NCBI RefSeq assembly: GCF_007828045.1
Contig: NZ_VITN01000023.1
Coordinates: 1 to 64,000 of the forward strand
Length of the DNA stretch: 64,000 nt
Direction: 5' to 3'
Origin: Nitrospirillum amazonense
GTDB lineage: Bacteria; Pseudomonadota; Alphaproteobacteria; Azospirillales; Azospirillaceae
In this document: in pieces, positions 26,978 through 35,953 of the stretch
Layout of the letters: each line of letters starts with the position of its first letter
How positions within the stretch are numbered: the first letter of the stretch is position 1
The notes under the pieces: model-generated
Databases searched by the model: none
Told to the model about the DNA's origin: nothing
Seen by the model: only the letters and a program-made list of their open reading frames with translations
Program-made: the position numbers and the translations under genes

Positions 26978-29323
26978 TTACCAGGTCTTCGTCAAATTGA
27001 GGCCATAGCTGAGTGGCCGGCCGTACACCGAGTAATAGCTTCCCAGGCCGTCATTGCTGCGGTCGGTGAAGTAATGCCGGTTCAGCAGGTTCTTGCCCCA
27101 CAGCGACACGCTCCACCCATCATGGTCGGACGCCAGCGTCAGCCGCCCGTTCAGCAGACCGTACCCGCCGATGTTGCGCAAGGAGCTGTCGACCAAGGTG
27201 CCGCCGATGACCTGCGCGCTGCGCACGTCGAAATCGAGCTGCGCCGTGCCTACCAAGTCCGCCGTGACCGCATGGTCGTAGCGGACGCTGAAGGAACCGG
27301 TCCATCGCGGCGAGTAGTCGATGCGGCGTCCCTGCCAGGGCAGCACGCGGTTGTCGAAGGAATAGAGGACGTCGTTGCTCTGCGTCACCTCGGCATCGAC
27401 ATAGGCGCCCGAGGCCTGCAACGTCAGGCCCGGCAGGGGCTTCAGCGTCGTTTCCAGTTCGACGCCGTCGTGCGTGGCCTTGCCGACATTGGTCAGGCGG
27501 AAGATGAACTGGCCGGGCGTCAGCACGCTGGGCAGCGTGGTCAGCGCCTGCAGATTGTCATGGTCATAGTGGAAGCCGGCCAGATTGACCTGCAGCCGGT
27601 GGTCCAGCCAGGTGCTCTTCACCCCCGTCTCGTAGGCCCAGACGATTTCCTCCTTGTAGGGGGTCACGTCGCCCGGTTCCTGGGGGAAGCCGCCGAAGAC
27701 GCCGCCCGATTTGTAGCCCCGCGCCGCCGAGGCGTAGAGCAGGACGGTATCGGTCAGGTGGTAGTCGGCTGACACCTTACCCGACACATGGTCATGCAGG
27801 CGGTAGGTGGAATTCAGGTTGTCCAGCAGGGTGATGCCGGCCAGGGGGAAGAAGTCCTTGCCGTTGCGGAAGTCCGTCTCCTCCGTCGCGTAGCGCAGCG
27901 AGGCCGATAGGTTCAAGCGGTCGGTCAAGGCGTAGTCGGCCTGACCATAGACCGAGGTGTGGCGGGTCTGCTGCCGGTACTGCACCGCCAGCACGCCATC
28001 CTGCTGCGGCACGCCCAAGGGCGTGAAGGAGGCGGAGACGACGGCCACGTTGTCGCGCATGTCGAACGTCCGGTACTCCTGGAAGCCGGTCTGGGCGTAG
28101 ACGGCACCGGCCAGCCACTTGAACCGACTGTCGCCGGTGGAGGTCAGGCGCAGTTCCTGGGACAGGTTGCGGATGGTGGCCTGTTCCGCCTGGTCACCCA
28201 GCCGCAGGTTGGTGGCGTCGTAGTCGTAGACCTGGCCGTAGTGGAAATAGTCCGCCGCGCTGATTGACGTGAGGCGGGCGGCGTCGAGGTCATAGTCCAG
28301 CGTCAGCGTGGCGCCCCACTCATGATTGTCCAGCCGGTTGATGGGGCTGGAGATGACGGCGCGGCCGTCGTTGGACTGGCTGGCGGATGACAGGGCGCCG
28401 GTGGTGCCGGTGATCAGGTTGTTGAACTGGGCGAAGTTGAGGCAGGAGGCATTGCCGTTGCCCCCACCGGCCACGGCGCCGCAGAAGGCGCCGGTGGCGT
28501 CATAGGCGGCGTTGCTGGTGGCCAGCGTGGTCTGCGACTGGTCCCGGCTGCCGAACAGCTTCAGCTGGGCCGTGAACCGCTCTGACGGCTGCAACAGGGC
28601 CTGAAGGCGGGCCGAGGTCCGGTCGGGTGCGCCCCACCGGGTATTGCCGGCCAGGGTCTTCTGCCAGCCGTCGCCGCCCTCCTGCACCGCCGCCACGCGC
28701 AGCGCCAGGGTATCGGTGACGGGGAAGGATTGCGCCCCCTCCACCCGGTATTCGTTCCACTTGCCGTAATCGACGGAGGCATAGCCGTCCGTGGCGCCCA
28801 GCTTGGCCGGCTTGGATAACACCTGGACGGCGCCGCCGGTGGTGTTGCGGCCATACAGCCCGCCCTGCGGGCCCTTGAGCACCTCCACCCGCTCCAGGTC
28901 ATAGAGCGCACCGCCGCCCATCACGGCGGAGCTTTGGTAGACGTCGTCGATGTAGATGGCGGTGGCGGGATTGTTGTTGGCGTTGAAGTCGAACAGCGCC
29001 ACGCCGCGGATGACCCAGGTGGGGGCGCCGCCGCCCTTGTCGTTGTGAATCTGGACGTTGGGAATCATTCCGCCGATCTGGTCGATGGACGTGACACCCC
29101 GGCTTTTCAGGTCGTCGCCGGCGAAGGCGCTGACCGATACCGGAACGTCCTGCAGACTTTGGGCGCGCCGTTGCGCCGTCACCACGATGTCTTGAAGCAC
29201 GTCATCAGAGGCGCCAGCCGCAGGCACGGTGGCTGGTTCGGCGGCGCGCGATGGCGCAGAGGCCCCCAACACCAGGGAGCAAGACAGGCCAAGGGCCGCA
29301 TAGGCATACCGTTTCTGCTTCAT
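26978..29323 (-). CDS. TonB-dependent receptor
   Basis: 781-residue outer-membrane beta-barrel. The start at 29323 (MKQKRYAYAALGL) gives a signal peptide ending near SRAAEP. A TonB box-like DIVVTAQRR comes next, followed by a plug domain (VPVSVSAFAGDDL, LKGPQGGLYGRNTTGG) and a barrel ending in LTKTW. Its plug is of the type found on substrate-uptake receptors of catabolic clusters rather than classical siderophore receptors. It is first gene of a leftward operon divergent from the amidase. Confidence 0.93.
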   Translation of the reverse strand: MKQKRYAYAALGLSCSLVLGASAPSRAAEPATVPAAGASDDVLQDIVVTAQRRAQSLQDVPVSVSAFAGDDLKSRGVTSIDQIGGMIPNVQIHNDKGGGAPTWVIRGVALFDFNANNNPATAIYIDDVYQSSAVMGGGALYDLERVEVLKGPQGGLYGRNTTGGAVQVLSKPAKLGATDGYASVDYGKWNEYRVEGAQSFPVTDTLALRVAAVQEGGDGWQKTLAGNTRWGAPDRTSARLQALLQPSERFTAQLKLFGSRDQSQTTLATSNAAYDATGAFCGAVAGGGNGNASCLNFAQFNNLITGTTGALSSASQSNDGRAVISSPINRLDNHEWGATLTLDYDLDAARLTSISAADYFHYGQVYDYDATNLRLGDQAEQATIRNLSQELRLTSTGDSRFKWLAGAVYAQTGFQEYRTFDMRDNVAVVSASFTPLGVPQQDGVLAVQYRQQTRHTSVYGQADYALTDRLNLSASLRYATEETDFRNGKDFFPLAGITLLDNLNSTYRLHDHVSGKVSADYHLTDTVLLYASAARGYKSGGVFGGFPQEPGDVTPYKEEIVWAYETGVKSTWLDHRLQVNLAGFHYDHDNLQALTTLPSVLTPGQFIFRLTNVGKATHDGVELETTLKPLPGLTLQASGAYVDAEVTQSNDVLYSFDNRVLPWQGRRIDYSPRWTGSFSVRYDHAVTADLVGTAQLDFDVRSAQVIGGTLVDSSLRNIGGYGLLNGRLTLASDHDGWSVSLWGKNLLNRHYFTDRSNDGLGSYYSVYGRPLSYGLNLTKTW

Positions 29324-29547
29324 TTCCGTCTCCCGCATCTTCCCGTTCATTTGATCGCGGCATGCCTTTGCGGCAGCCATTGTCCGGCAAGCCATCCCCG
29401 TCCGGGGCCGCTGTCGCGCCCCGCCAAAAGGACCTGCGCCCCGAAGGACGGCGGCCTGCATCGGAAATCACCGGACGGTCGTCCCGTGCCGGTTCATCAA
29501 ATTCACCACCGGCCACCCACGGCCAGTTACCCTGTTCGCGTCAATGT

Positions 29548-29563
29548 TTGATCAATTGACCAA
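29548..29563. promoter_or_regulatory. Operator TTGATCAATTGACCAA (left copy)
   Basis: A 16-bp near-palindrome with one mismatched base pair, differing from the right copy only at the two central bases. About 225 bp upstream of the TonB receptor start. Probably bound by the TetR encoded at 31494. Confidence 0.6.
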
Positions 29564-29793
29564 TTTATGCCCCAAGTGCGACGCATTTCGGAAAGGTTGT
29601 CAAGGATAAAGATTTGGGGTTTGGCCAATCACAGATGACGACAGTTCGCAGGCCGTTTCAAAGTAACATATTGTTATATATATGTATTTTAATCGTTATC
29701 TCCGTATGCATGCATTCCCCCATTCGGAAAAAGCGCGACAAAAAAACCGACGAAATAGGCTGAACTCATGGGCAGGACCGCCCCAAAAATAAA

Positions 29794-29809
29794 TTGATCA
29801 TATGACCAA
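29794..29809. promoter_or_regulatory. Operator TTGATCATATGACCAA (right copy)
   Basis: Same 16-bp near-palindrome as at 29548, ending 6 bp before a TTGACA -35 candidate (29816) and 171 bp upstream of the amidase. A bound protein there would block or touch polymerase. Confidence 0.62.
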
Positions 29810-29980
29810 ATATGATTGACAGTACCATTTGCGGCCTGTACCCAAGAAAGCATGACAAACGTCGATCCGGCCCCCGACGCACCGTAAAGCGTCCCGGAAC
29901 CGGTCCGCGGCCTGGCAACGACCCGCCGCACGACGCCGACGCCTTCTTAAAAAAATGTCTTTCAGGAACAGGGACAGGAC

Positions 29981-31417
29981 ATGGGCAGCACCGCGCTTTG
30001 GCAATGGGATGCCACGGATCTGGCATCCGCAATCCGGGAACGACGGGTTTCAGCCTGGGAGGCGACGACCGCCAGCCTGGACCGCATCCTCGCCGTCAAT
30101 CCGGCGGTGAATGCCCTGACCGAAATAAGCCGCGACGCGGCCCTGGCCGCCGCCGACCAGGCCGACGCCCGCACGGCCAGCGGCGTGCCCCTGCCCCCGC
30201 TGCACGGCGTGCCCGTGACGACCAAGATCAATGTCGACCAGGCCGGCAGCGCCACCACCAACGGCGTCGCCGCCTTCACCAGCCTAGTGGCGGTGGAGGA
30301 CAGCCCGCAGGTGGCGAACTGGCGCAAGGCCGGGGCCATCCTGCTGGGCCGTAGCAACGCCCCCGCCTTCTCCTGCCGCTGGTTCACCGACAACGAGCCG
30401 CACGGCCTGACCCTGAATCCCTGGAACCCTGCCCTGAACGTCGGCGGGTCCAGCGGCGGGGCGGCCGCGGCGGTCGCCACCGGCATGGTGCCCCTGGCCC
30501 ATGGCAACGATCTGGCGGGGTCCGCCCGCCTGCCGGCCAGCGCCTGCGGCGTCTACGGCCTGCGCCCCACCACCGGCCGGGCCCCCGCCTACAACCCCAC
30601 AGGCAAGGCCGAGCGGTCGCTGTGTTTGCAGACGGGGGCCACCCAGGGCGTTTTGGCGCGCTCGGTCCGCGATATCCGCCTGGGGCTGGAGACCATGGTG
30701 GGACGCGATCCGCGCGACCCGGCCTGGGTGCCGGCGCCCCTGGATTTTCCCGATGACACGGCCCGGCACCGGGTCGCCCTGTTCACCGGCACCGCGGACC
30801 ACGCGGCCGACGCCCCCGTCCTGGCCGCCCTGCGCCGCGCCGCTGACGCGCTGGCCGACGCCGGCTATGAGGTGGTGGAGGCAGCCCCGCCCCGCTTTGA
30901 CGAGGCGGCGGAGCTGTGGATGACCCTGCTGTCCAACGACTGCCGCAGCCCCAGCGCGCGGGCCGCCTTCGCCCTGGGCGGCGAGGTGTTCCTGCGCTCC
31001 CTGGACCTGACGGCGGCCTGCGTCCCCGCCCTGACGGCGGAGGAGACGCTGGCGGGCCTGGGCAGCCGCACGACGTTCCAGCGCGCCTGGCAGATGTTCT
31101 TCGAGGACTTCCCGCTGCTGCTGATGCCCACCGCTTGGTCGGTGCCCTTCCCCGTCGGCTATGATGTACGCGGCGTGGAGGAGGCCCGGCGGCTGCTGAC
31201 GGCACACAGCCCCTGTACCGCGACGGCCTTCCTGGGCGTACCCGCCCTGTCGGTGCCGGTGCACCGGGGAACGGACGGCCCGTTGGGCGTCCAGTTGGTG
31301 GCCGGCCGGTTCCGCGACGGCCTGGTGCTGGCCGCCGCCGCCGCGCTGGAGGAAAGGCTGGGTGCCGTCACCCCCATCGATCCGCGGCCGCCGTCGGCCT
31401 CCGTTGACCCCCGCTAA
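29981..31417 (+). CDS. Amidase (amidase-signature family)
   Basis: 478-residue Ser-cisSer-Lys amidase. The catalytic Lys lies in VPVTTKINVDQ near residue 78. The signature GGSSGGAAAAVATG near residue 153 carries the cis-Ser, and the nucleophile Ser is in DLAGSARLPASACG near 178. Full family length. It is first gene of the rightward operon with TetR, amine oxidase, agmatinase-family and GABA-pathway genes. It may release a free amine from an N-acyl polyamine or N-acyl agmatine; that substrate is inferred from context only. Confidence 0.92.
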   Translation: MGSTALWQWDATDLASAIRERRVSAWEATTASLDRILAVNPAVNALTEISRDAALAAADQADARTASGVPLPPLHGVPVTTKINVDQAGSATTNGVAAFTSLVAVEDSPQVANWRKAGAILLGRSNAPAFSCRWFTDNEPHGLTLNPWNPALNVGGSSGGAAAAVATGMVPLAHGNDLAGSARLPASACGVYGLRPTTGRAPAYNPTGKAERSLCLQTGATQGVLARSVRDIRLGLETMVGRDPRDPAWVPAPLDFPDDTARHRVALFTGTADHAADAPVLAALRRAADALADAGYEVVEAAPPRFDEAAELWMTLLSNDCRSPSARAAFALGGEVFLRSLDLTAACVPALTAEETLAGLGSRTTFQRAWQMFFEDFPLLLMPTAWSVPFPVGYDVRGVEEARRLLTAHSPCTATAFLGVPALSVPVHRGTDGPLGVQLVAGRFRDGLVLAAAAALEERLGAVTPIDPRPPSASVDPR

Positions 31418-31493
31418 CACCCCGATCAGCATGCCGTCCCCGCCAACCGCCCGCCCCAAGGGCCGGCAGCCCGCGAGACCAGAGGAAACGCCT

Positions 31494-32093
31494 GTGTCCA
31501 AGCCCCCGAAGTCCAAGAGCGAGGAAAAGCGGGAGGCCATCATGGCCGCCGCCGTCACCGTCATCGCCCGCGAAGGTGTGCACGGGACCACGACGCGCAA
31601 GATCGCGGGCGAGGCCAGCGTGAACCTGGGCACCCTCCACTATTATTTCGACGGCAAGGACGCCGTGCTGATGAACGTGCTGACCCACTTGGTGGCCCAG
31701 TCGCGCGCCAGCCTGTCCGCCTATTTCTCCGAACCCGAACGGCTGCACGACCGCATTGATCACCTGCTGACCTTCATCCGGGGCGAGGTGGAACGCAGCC
31801 CCGATGAGCAACTGGCCCTGTTCAACCTGACCCTCTACGCGCTGAGCACGCCGGGGTCCGAATGGCTGGCCAAGCGCAAGTACGAGGAATATCTGGACCT
31901 GTACCGGTCCGTCCTGGCCGACGCCAGCGATGTCCGTGGTGGCAGCATCAAGCCGGACATCGACGGCCTGGCCAATTTCATCTTCACCGGCTTCGTCGGC
32001 ATTCTTCTGCAATGGCTGGCGACCGCCAACAGCTTCCGCTCACGCCAAGCGGTGCAGTCCCTGATCATCGCCGCGCAGCGCACCTACCTCTAA
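31494..32093 (+). CDS. TetR family regulator of the amine catabolic cluster
   Basis: 199-residue TetR protein. HTH residues are about 10-55 (AAAVTVIAREGVHGTTTRKIAGEASVNLGTLHYYF). GTG at 31494 with AGAGGAAA upstream is the best start; the in-frame ATG at 31431 lacks a good ribosome site. It is embedded in the operon it probably controls, 76 bp after the amidase and 15 bp before the amine oxidase. The two TTGATCANNTGACCAA sites in the divergent promoter region are its likely operators. Confidence 0.9.
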   Translation: MSKPPKSKSEEKREAIMAAAVTVIAREGVHGTTTRKIAGEASVNLGTLHYYFDGKDAVLMNVLTHLVAQSRASLSAYFSEPERLHDRIDHLLTFIRGEVERSPDEQLALFNLTLYALSTPGSEWLAKRKYEEYLDLYRSVLADASDVRGGSIKPDIDGLANFIFTGFVGILLQWLATANSFRSRQAVQSLIIAAQRTYL

Positions 32094-32108
32094 GAACCGG
32101 AGAGCGTT

Positions 32109-33503
32109 ATGGGCCAGCCTATCGAGTCCGCCTACCGCCCGGAATCCGCCCGCGCGGAGCCGGTCGATGTCGCCATCATCGGGGCCGGCTTCGCCGGCCT
32201 GACCGCCGCCCGCGCCTTGGTGGACGCCGGCCTGCGCGTCACCGTGCTGGAGGCACGCGACCGCGTCGGCGGCCGCATCCATACCCGCCGCGCCCAGGAC
32301 GGCACCCCCATCGACGTCGGCGGCCAATGGGTGGGACCGGGCCAGGACAAGGTTCTGGCCCTGGCAGAGGAACTTGGAGTGGAAACCTTCCATTCCTTCG
32401 AGGAGGGGGAAAACCTCTGCCTTCACAAGGGCCGCCTGATGCGCTTCACCGGCCTGCTGCCGCCCCATGAGCCGGACGCCCTGGCGGAGGTGGAGGCCAC
32501 CTTCCAGGCGCTGGACATCCTGGCGGCGACGGTGGACGCCGAGGCCCCGTGGACCAGCCCCAATGCCGCCGCCCTGGACAGCGAGAGCTTCGACGCCTGG
32601 ATCCTCCGCACCGCCGCCGGGGACGAGGCGCGGTTCTGGATGCGCTTCCTGGCCCGGTCCGTCTTGGCGTCGGAGGCACGGGAGCTGTCGCTGCTGCACG
32701 TCCTGTTCTACATCAAGGCGGCCGGCGGCCTGGACGCTCTGATCAGCATGGGCGGCGGTGCCCAGGAACGGCGTTTCAGCCTGGGCGCCCAGCACCTGGC
32801 GGAGCGTCTGGCGGACACGGTCCGCCCCCATCTGCGGCTCAACACCCCGGTGGCCGCCCTGGCCCAGGACGCGGACGGCGTGACCATCACCACGGTGACG
32901 GGCGAAACGGTGCGGGCCGGCCACGTCATCATGACCCTGCCCCCGGCGCTCGCCGCGCGCCTGCGCTACAGCCCGCCCCTGCCGGGAGCGCGGGACCACC
33001 TGGCCCAGCGCATGCCCATGGGCGCCTGCATCAAGGTGCAGTGCCTCTATCCCGCGCCCTTCTGGCGGGAGGAGGGGCTGTCCGGCATGGCCATAACCGA
33101 AGACGGCCCGGTCAGCCTGATCTACGACAACTCCCCCGCCGCCGGCACGCCCGGCATCCTGGTCGCCTTCATCGAGGGGGACGAGGCCAAGGAATGGACC
33201 GCCCGCGCGCCGGCCGAGCGCCAAGCCGCCATCACCCGCTCCCTGGCGCGCCTGTTCGGGCCCCGGGCAGCCGACATGCGGGAGTATATCGAGTTGTCCT
33301 GGTTGGAGGAGGAGTACGCCCGGGGCGGCTATGCCGGTGTCATGGTGCCGGGGGCCTGGACCAGCCTAGGCGCGACCTTGCGCCAGCCTACGGGACGCAT
33401 CCATTGGGCCGGCACGGAAACGGCCAGCCGCTGGCCCGGCTATATGGACGGCGCCATCCGGTCCGGCGAGCGGGCCGCTGCCGAAATCCTCGCGGCGCGC
33501 TGA
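32109..33503 (+). CDS. Flavin monoamine oxidase family protein
   Basis: 464-residue FAD-dependent amine oxidase. The dinucleotide-binding motif is DVAIIGAGFAGLTAARAL near residue 20, followed by VLEARDRVGGRIHTRR. A GGQWVGPGQ segment lies near 75, and the C-terminal FAD-contact block ends IHWAGTETASRWPGYMDGAIRSG. This is the MAO/putrescine oxidase type that turns primary amines into aldehydes with release of ammonia and H2O2. Located between the TetR and the agmatinase-family gene, so the substrate is probably putrescine, agmatine or a relative. Confidence 0.9.
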   Translation: MGQPIESAYRPESARAEPVDVAIIGAGFAGLTAARALVDAGLRVTVLEARDRVGGRIHTRRAQDGTPIDVGGQWVGPGQDKVLALAEELGVETFHSFEEGENLCLHKGRLMRFTGLLPPHEPDALAEVEATFQALDILAATVDAEAPWTSPNAAALDSESFDAWILRTAAGDEARFWMRFLARSVLASEARELSLLHVLFYIKAAGGLDALISMGGGAQERRFSLGAQHLAERLADTVRPHLRLNTPVAALAQDADGVTITTVTGETVRAGHVIMTLPPALAARLRYSPPLPGARDHLAQRMPMGACIKVQCLYPAPFWREEGLSGMAITEDGPVSLIYDNSPAAGTPGILVAFIEGDEAKEWTARAPAERQAAITRSLARLFGPRAADMREYIELSWLEEEYARGGYAGVMVPGAWTSLGATLRQPTGRIHWAGTETASRWPGYMDGAIRSGERAAAEILAAR

Positions 33504-33518
33504 GACGGGGGACCGACC

Positions 33519-34574
33519 GTGGATCAGTCCAAGCTGGACCGCCTGCGGCAGCGCTACGGCGCCGCCTCGCCGGCCGATTTCTTCGACCCGCATTTCCGCG
33601 AGGTGGCGGAGGCGGTGTTCCGGGGCGCGGAGGCGCCGCGCCAGCCCTTCGCCGACGCCGGCACCCTGCTGGACGCGCCCTTGCGTCCCGACCTGGCGGC
33701 GCTGGACGATTTCGGCGGCCTGGACATCGCCCTGGTTGGCGTGCCCATGGATCTGGGCGTCACCAACCGGGCGGGGTCGCGCTTCGGCCCCCGCGCCATC
33801 CGGGGCATGGACCGCATCGGGCCGTACGAGCATGTGCTGCGCCTGGTTCCCTCGGCCCAGGCCAGTATCGCCGACATCGGCGACGTGCCCTTCAGCAACT
33901 ATCTCAGCCTGGCGGCCTGCCACCACGACATCCAGGCCTTTTACGGGCGGCTGGCGGCGGCGGGGGTGGTGCCGCTGAGCGTGGGGGGCGACCATTCCGT
34001 CAGCTATTCCATCCTGAAGGCGCTGGGCCGGGAGCGGCCGGTGGGCCTGATCCATTTCGACGCCCATTGCGACACCAGCGGCGGCGACGACAGCGCCCGC
34101 TTCCACCACAGCGGCCCCTTCCGCCTGGCTGTGCTGGACGGGGTGCTGGACCCGGACCGCACCATCCAGATCGGCATCCGCGGCAGCGCGGAGTTCTTCT
34201 GGGAATTCTCCTACGACGCCGGCATGACCGTGCTGCATGCCGAGGACGTGGCGGAAATGGGTGCCAAGGCGGTGATCGCCAAGGCGCGGGAGGTGGTGGG
34301 CGACGGGCCGGTCTACATCTCCTTCGATGTCGATTGCCTGGACCCGGTCTACGCCCCCGGCACCGGCACGCCGGAGGTGGGCGGCCTGACCTCGCGGGAG
34401 GCGCTGGCCATCCTGCGCGGGCTGGCCGGCCTGGATGTCATCGGCGCGGACGTGGTGGAAATCGCCCCGCAGTACGATCCCACCAGCAACACCGCCCAGG
34501 TCGGCGCCCAGATCCTGTTCGAACAGCTTTGCCTGGCCACCCTGGCGCTGGACCGGCGACGACAACACGGCTGA
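33519..34574 (+). CDS. Agmatinase / guanidinobutyrase (ureohydrolase family)
   Basis: 351-residue binuclear manganese hydrolase that removes urea from a guanidino compound. It shows all three metal blocks: GGDHSVSYSI, HFDAHCDTSG, and SFDVDCLDPVYAPGTGTPEVGGL. MDLGVTNRAGSRFGPRAIR near residue 75 is typical of agmatinase, guanidinobutyrase and guanidinopropionase. GTG start at 33519, 15 bp after the amine oxidase. Downstream GABA transaminase and SSADH favour agmatine or 4-guanidinobutyrate as substrate; sequence alone does not separate these. Confidence 0.92.
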   Translation: MDQSKLDRLRQRYGAASPADFFDPHFREVAEAVFRGAEAPRQPFADAGTLLDAPLRPDLAALDDFGGLDIALVGVPMDLGVTNRAGSRFGPRAIRGMDRIGPYEHVLRLVPSAQASIADIGDVPFSNYLSLAACHHDIQAFYGRLAAAGVVPLSVGGDHSVSYSILKALGRERPVGLIHFDAHCDTSGGDDSARFHHSGPFRLAVLDGVLDPDRTIQIGIRGSAEFFWEFSYDAGMTVLHAEDVAEMGAKAVIAKAREVVGDGPVYISFDVDCLDPVYAPGTGTPEVGGLTSREALAILRGLAGLDVIGADVVEIAPQYDPTSNTAQVGAQILFEQLCLATLALDRRRQHG

Positions 34575-34669
34575 CGCCCCGCCACCGTCATCGGCCTGAC
34601 CTTCCATTCGGCCCGCCGGCCCACCGGCGGGATCGCCGCCCCCTACCCTCGCCCCAGAGGATGCTCCCC

Positions 34670-35953
34670 ATGTCCCGTAACGCCGACCTTCTCGCCCGCC
34701 GTGCCGCCGCCGTGCCGCGCGGCGTCGCCCATGCCACCGCCATCTATGCCGAGCGCGCCGACAACTCCCTGCTGTGGGATGTCGACGGGCGGCGCTATAT
34801 CGACTTCGCGGGCGGCATCGCCGTGCTGAACACCGGCCACCGGCATCCCCGGGTCATGGCCGCCGCCGCCGCGCAGATGGAGCGGTTCACCCACAGCGCC
34901 TTCCAGGTGGCGGCCTATGAGCCCTATGTCGCCTTGGCGGAGCGCCTGAACGCGCTGGCCCCGTTCAGCGGCCCGGCCAAGACCGTGTTCTTCACCACGG
35001 GCGCCGAGGCGGTGGAGAACGCCGTGAAGATCGCCCGCGTCGCCACCGGCCGTAGCGGAATCATCGCCTTCACCGGCGCCTTTCACGGTCGCACGCTCAT
35101 GACCTCCGCCCTGACCGGCAAGGTCAATCCCTATAAGAAGGACGCAGGGCCGATGCCGCCGGAGGTGTGGCACCTGCCCTTCCCCATACCGCACCACGGC
35201 ACCACGGTCGCCGACAGCCTGAAGGCGCTGGATTTCCTGTTCCGGTCGGACATCGAGCCAGAGCGGGTGGCCGCCTTCATCCTGGAACCGGTGCAGGGCG
35301 AAGGCGGCTTCAACCCCGCTCCGCCGGAACTGCTGCGTGAGTTGCGCCGCCTGTGCGACGCGCACGGCATCCTGTTGATCGCCGATGAGGTGCAGGCGGG
35401 GTTCGGACGCACCGGGCGCATGTTCGGCATCGAACATACCGGCGTGGAACCGGATCTGGTCACCATCGCCAAGTCGCTGGCCGGCGGCTTCCCCCTGTCC
35501 GGCGTCATCGGCCGCGCCTCCCTCATGGACAAGGTGGGACCTGGCGGCTTGGGCGGCACCTACGCCGGCAATCCCGTGGCCTGTGCCGCCGCCCTGGCGG
35601 TGCTGGACGTCATCGAGGAGGAGGGCCTGCTGGCGCGCGCCGACGCCATCGGCCAGCGCATCAAGGCCACGCTGGAAACGGTCCGGGAACGTAACGACAT
35701 CCTGCCCATCGGCGCCATCCGGGGACCTGGCGCCATGGTCGCCTTCGAGATTTTCAAGGAGCGTGGCGGCGGCGACCCGGACCCCGACGCCACCCGCCAA
35801 GTGACGGCGCGGGCGCTGGAGTTGGGCCTGATCCTGCTGACCTGCGGTGTTCACGGCAACGTCATCCGCATCCTGGCCCCCCTGACCATTCCGGACGCGC
35901 AGCTGGATGCCGGCCTGGATATTCTGGTCCAAGCCCTGACGGTGACACGATGA
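34670..35953 (+). CDS. gabT: 4-aminobutyrate--2-oxoglutarate transaminase
   Basis: 427-residue class III PLP aminotransferase. It has GGIAVLNTGHRHP near residue 45, FTTGAEAVENAVKIAR near 107, ADEVQAGFGRTG near 240 and the PLP lysine in TIAKSLAGGFPLSG near 268. The start is the ATG at 34670, 10 bp after AGAGG; a second ATG at 34661 is too close to that site. The stop overlaps the gabD start by 4 bp. Converts GABA to succinic semialdehyde in the downstream half of the pathway. Confidence 0.93.
   Translation: MSRNADLLARRAAAVPRGVAHATAIYAERADNSLLWDVDGRRYIDFAGGIAVLNTGHRHPRVMAAAAAQMERFTHSAFQVAAYEPYVALAERLNALAPFSGPAKTVFFTTGAEAVENAVKIARVATGRSGIIAFTGAFHGRTLMTSALTGKVNPYKKDAGPMPPEVWHLPFPIPHHGTTVADSLKALDFLFRSDIEPERVAAFILEPVQGEGGFNPAPPELLRELRRLCDAHGILLIADEVQAGFGRTGRMFGIEHTGVEPDLVTIAKSLAGGFPLSGVIGRASLMDKVGPGGLGGTYAGNPVACAAALAVLDVIEEEGLLARADAIGQRIKATLETVRERNDILPIGAIRGPGAMVAFEIFKERGGGDPDPDATRQVTARALELGLILLTCGVHGNVIRILAPLTIPDAQLDAGLDILVQALTVTR

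Larger units (their letters stand above)
29324..29980. other. 657-bp divergent intergenic region, AT-rich centre
   Basis: Between the TonB receptor and amidase starts. The part from about 29540 to 29830 is clearly more AT-rich than its surroundings and carries two near-identical 16-bp operators. A TTGACA lies at 29816-29821, just right of the second operator, but the candidate -10 (TACCCA, 17 bp on) is poor. No gene is supported here. Confidence 0.65.

Noticed and set aside
29689-29931. 80-codon minus-strand frame with a hydrophobic stretch in the divergent gap
   Set aside because: No ribosome site, lies across the operator region, and the hydrophobic run can arise from AT-rich DNA. Not enough to call a gene.
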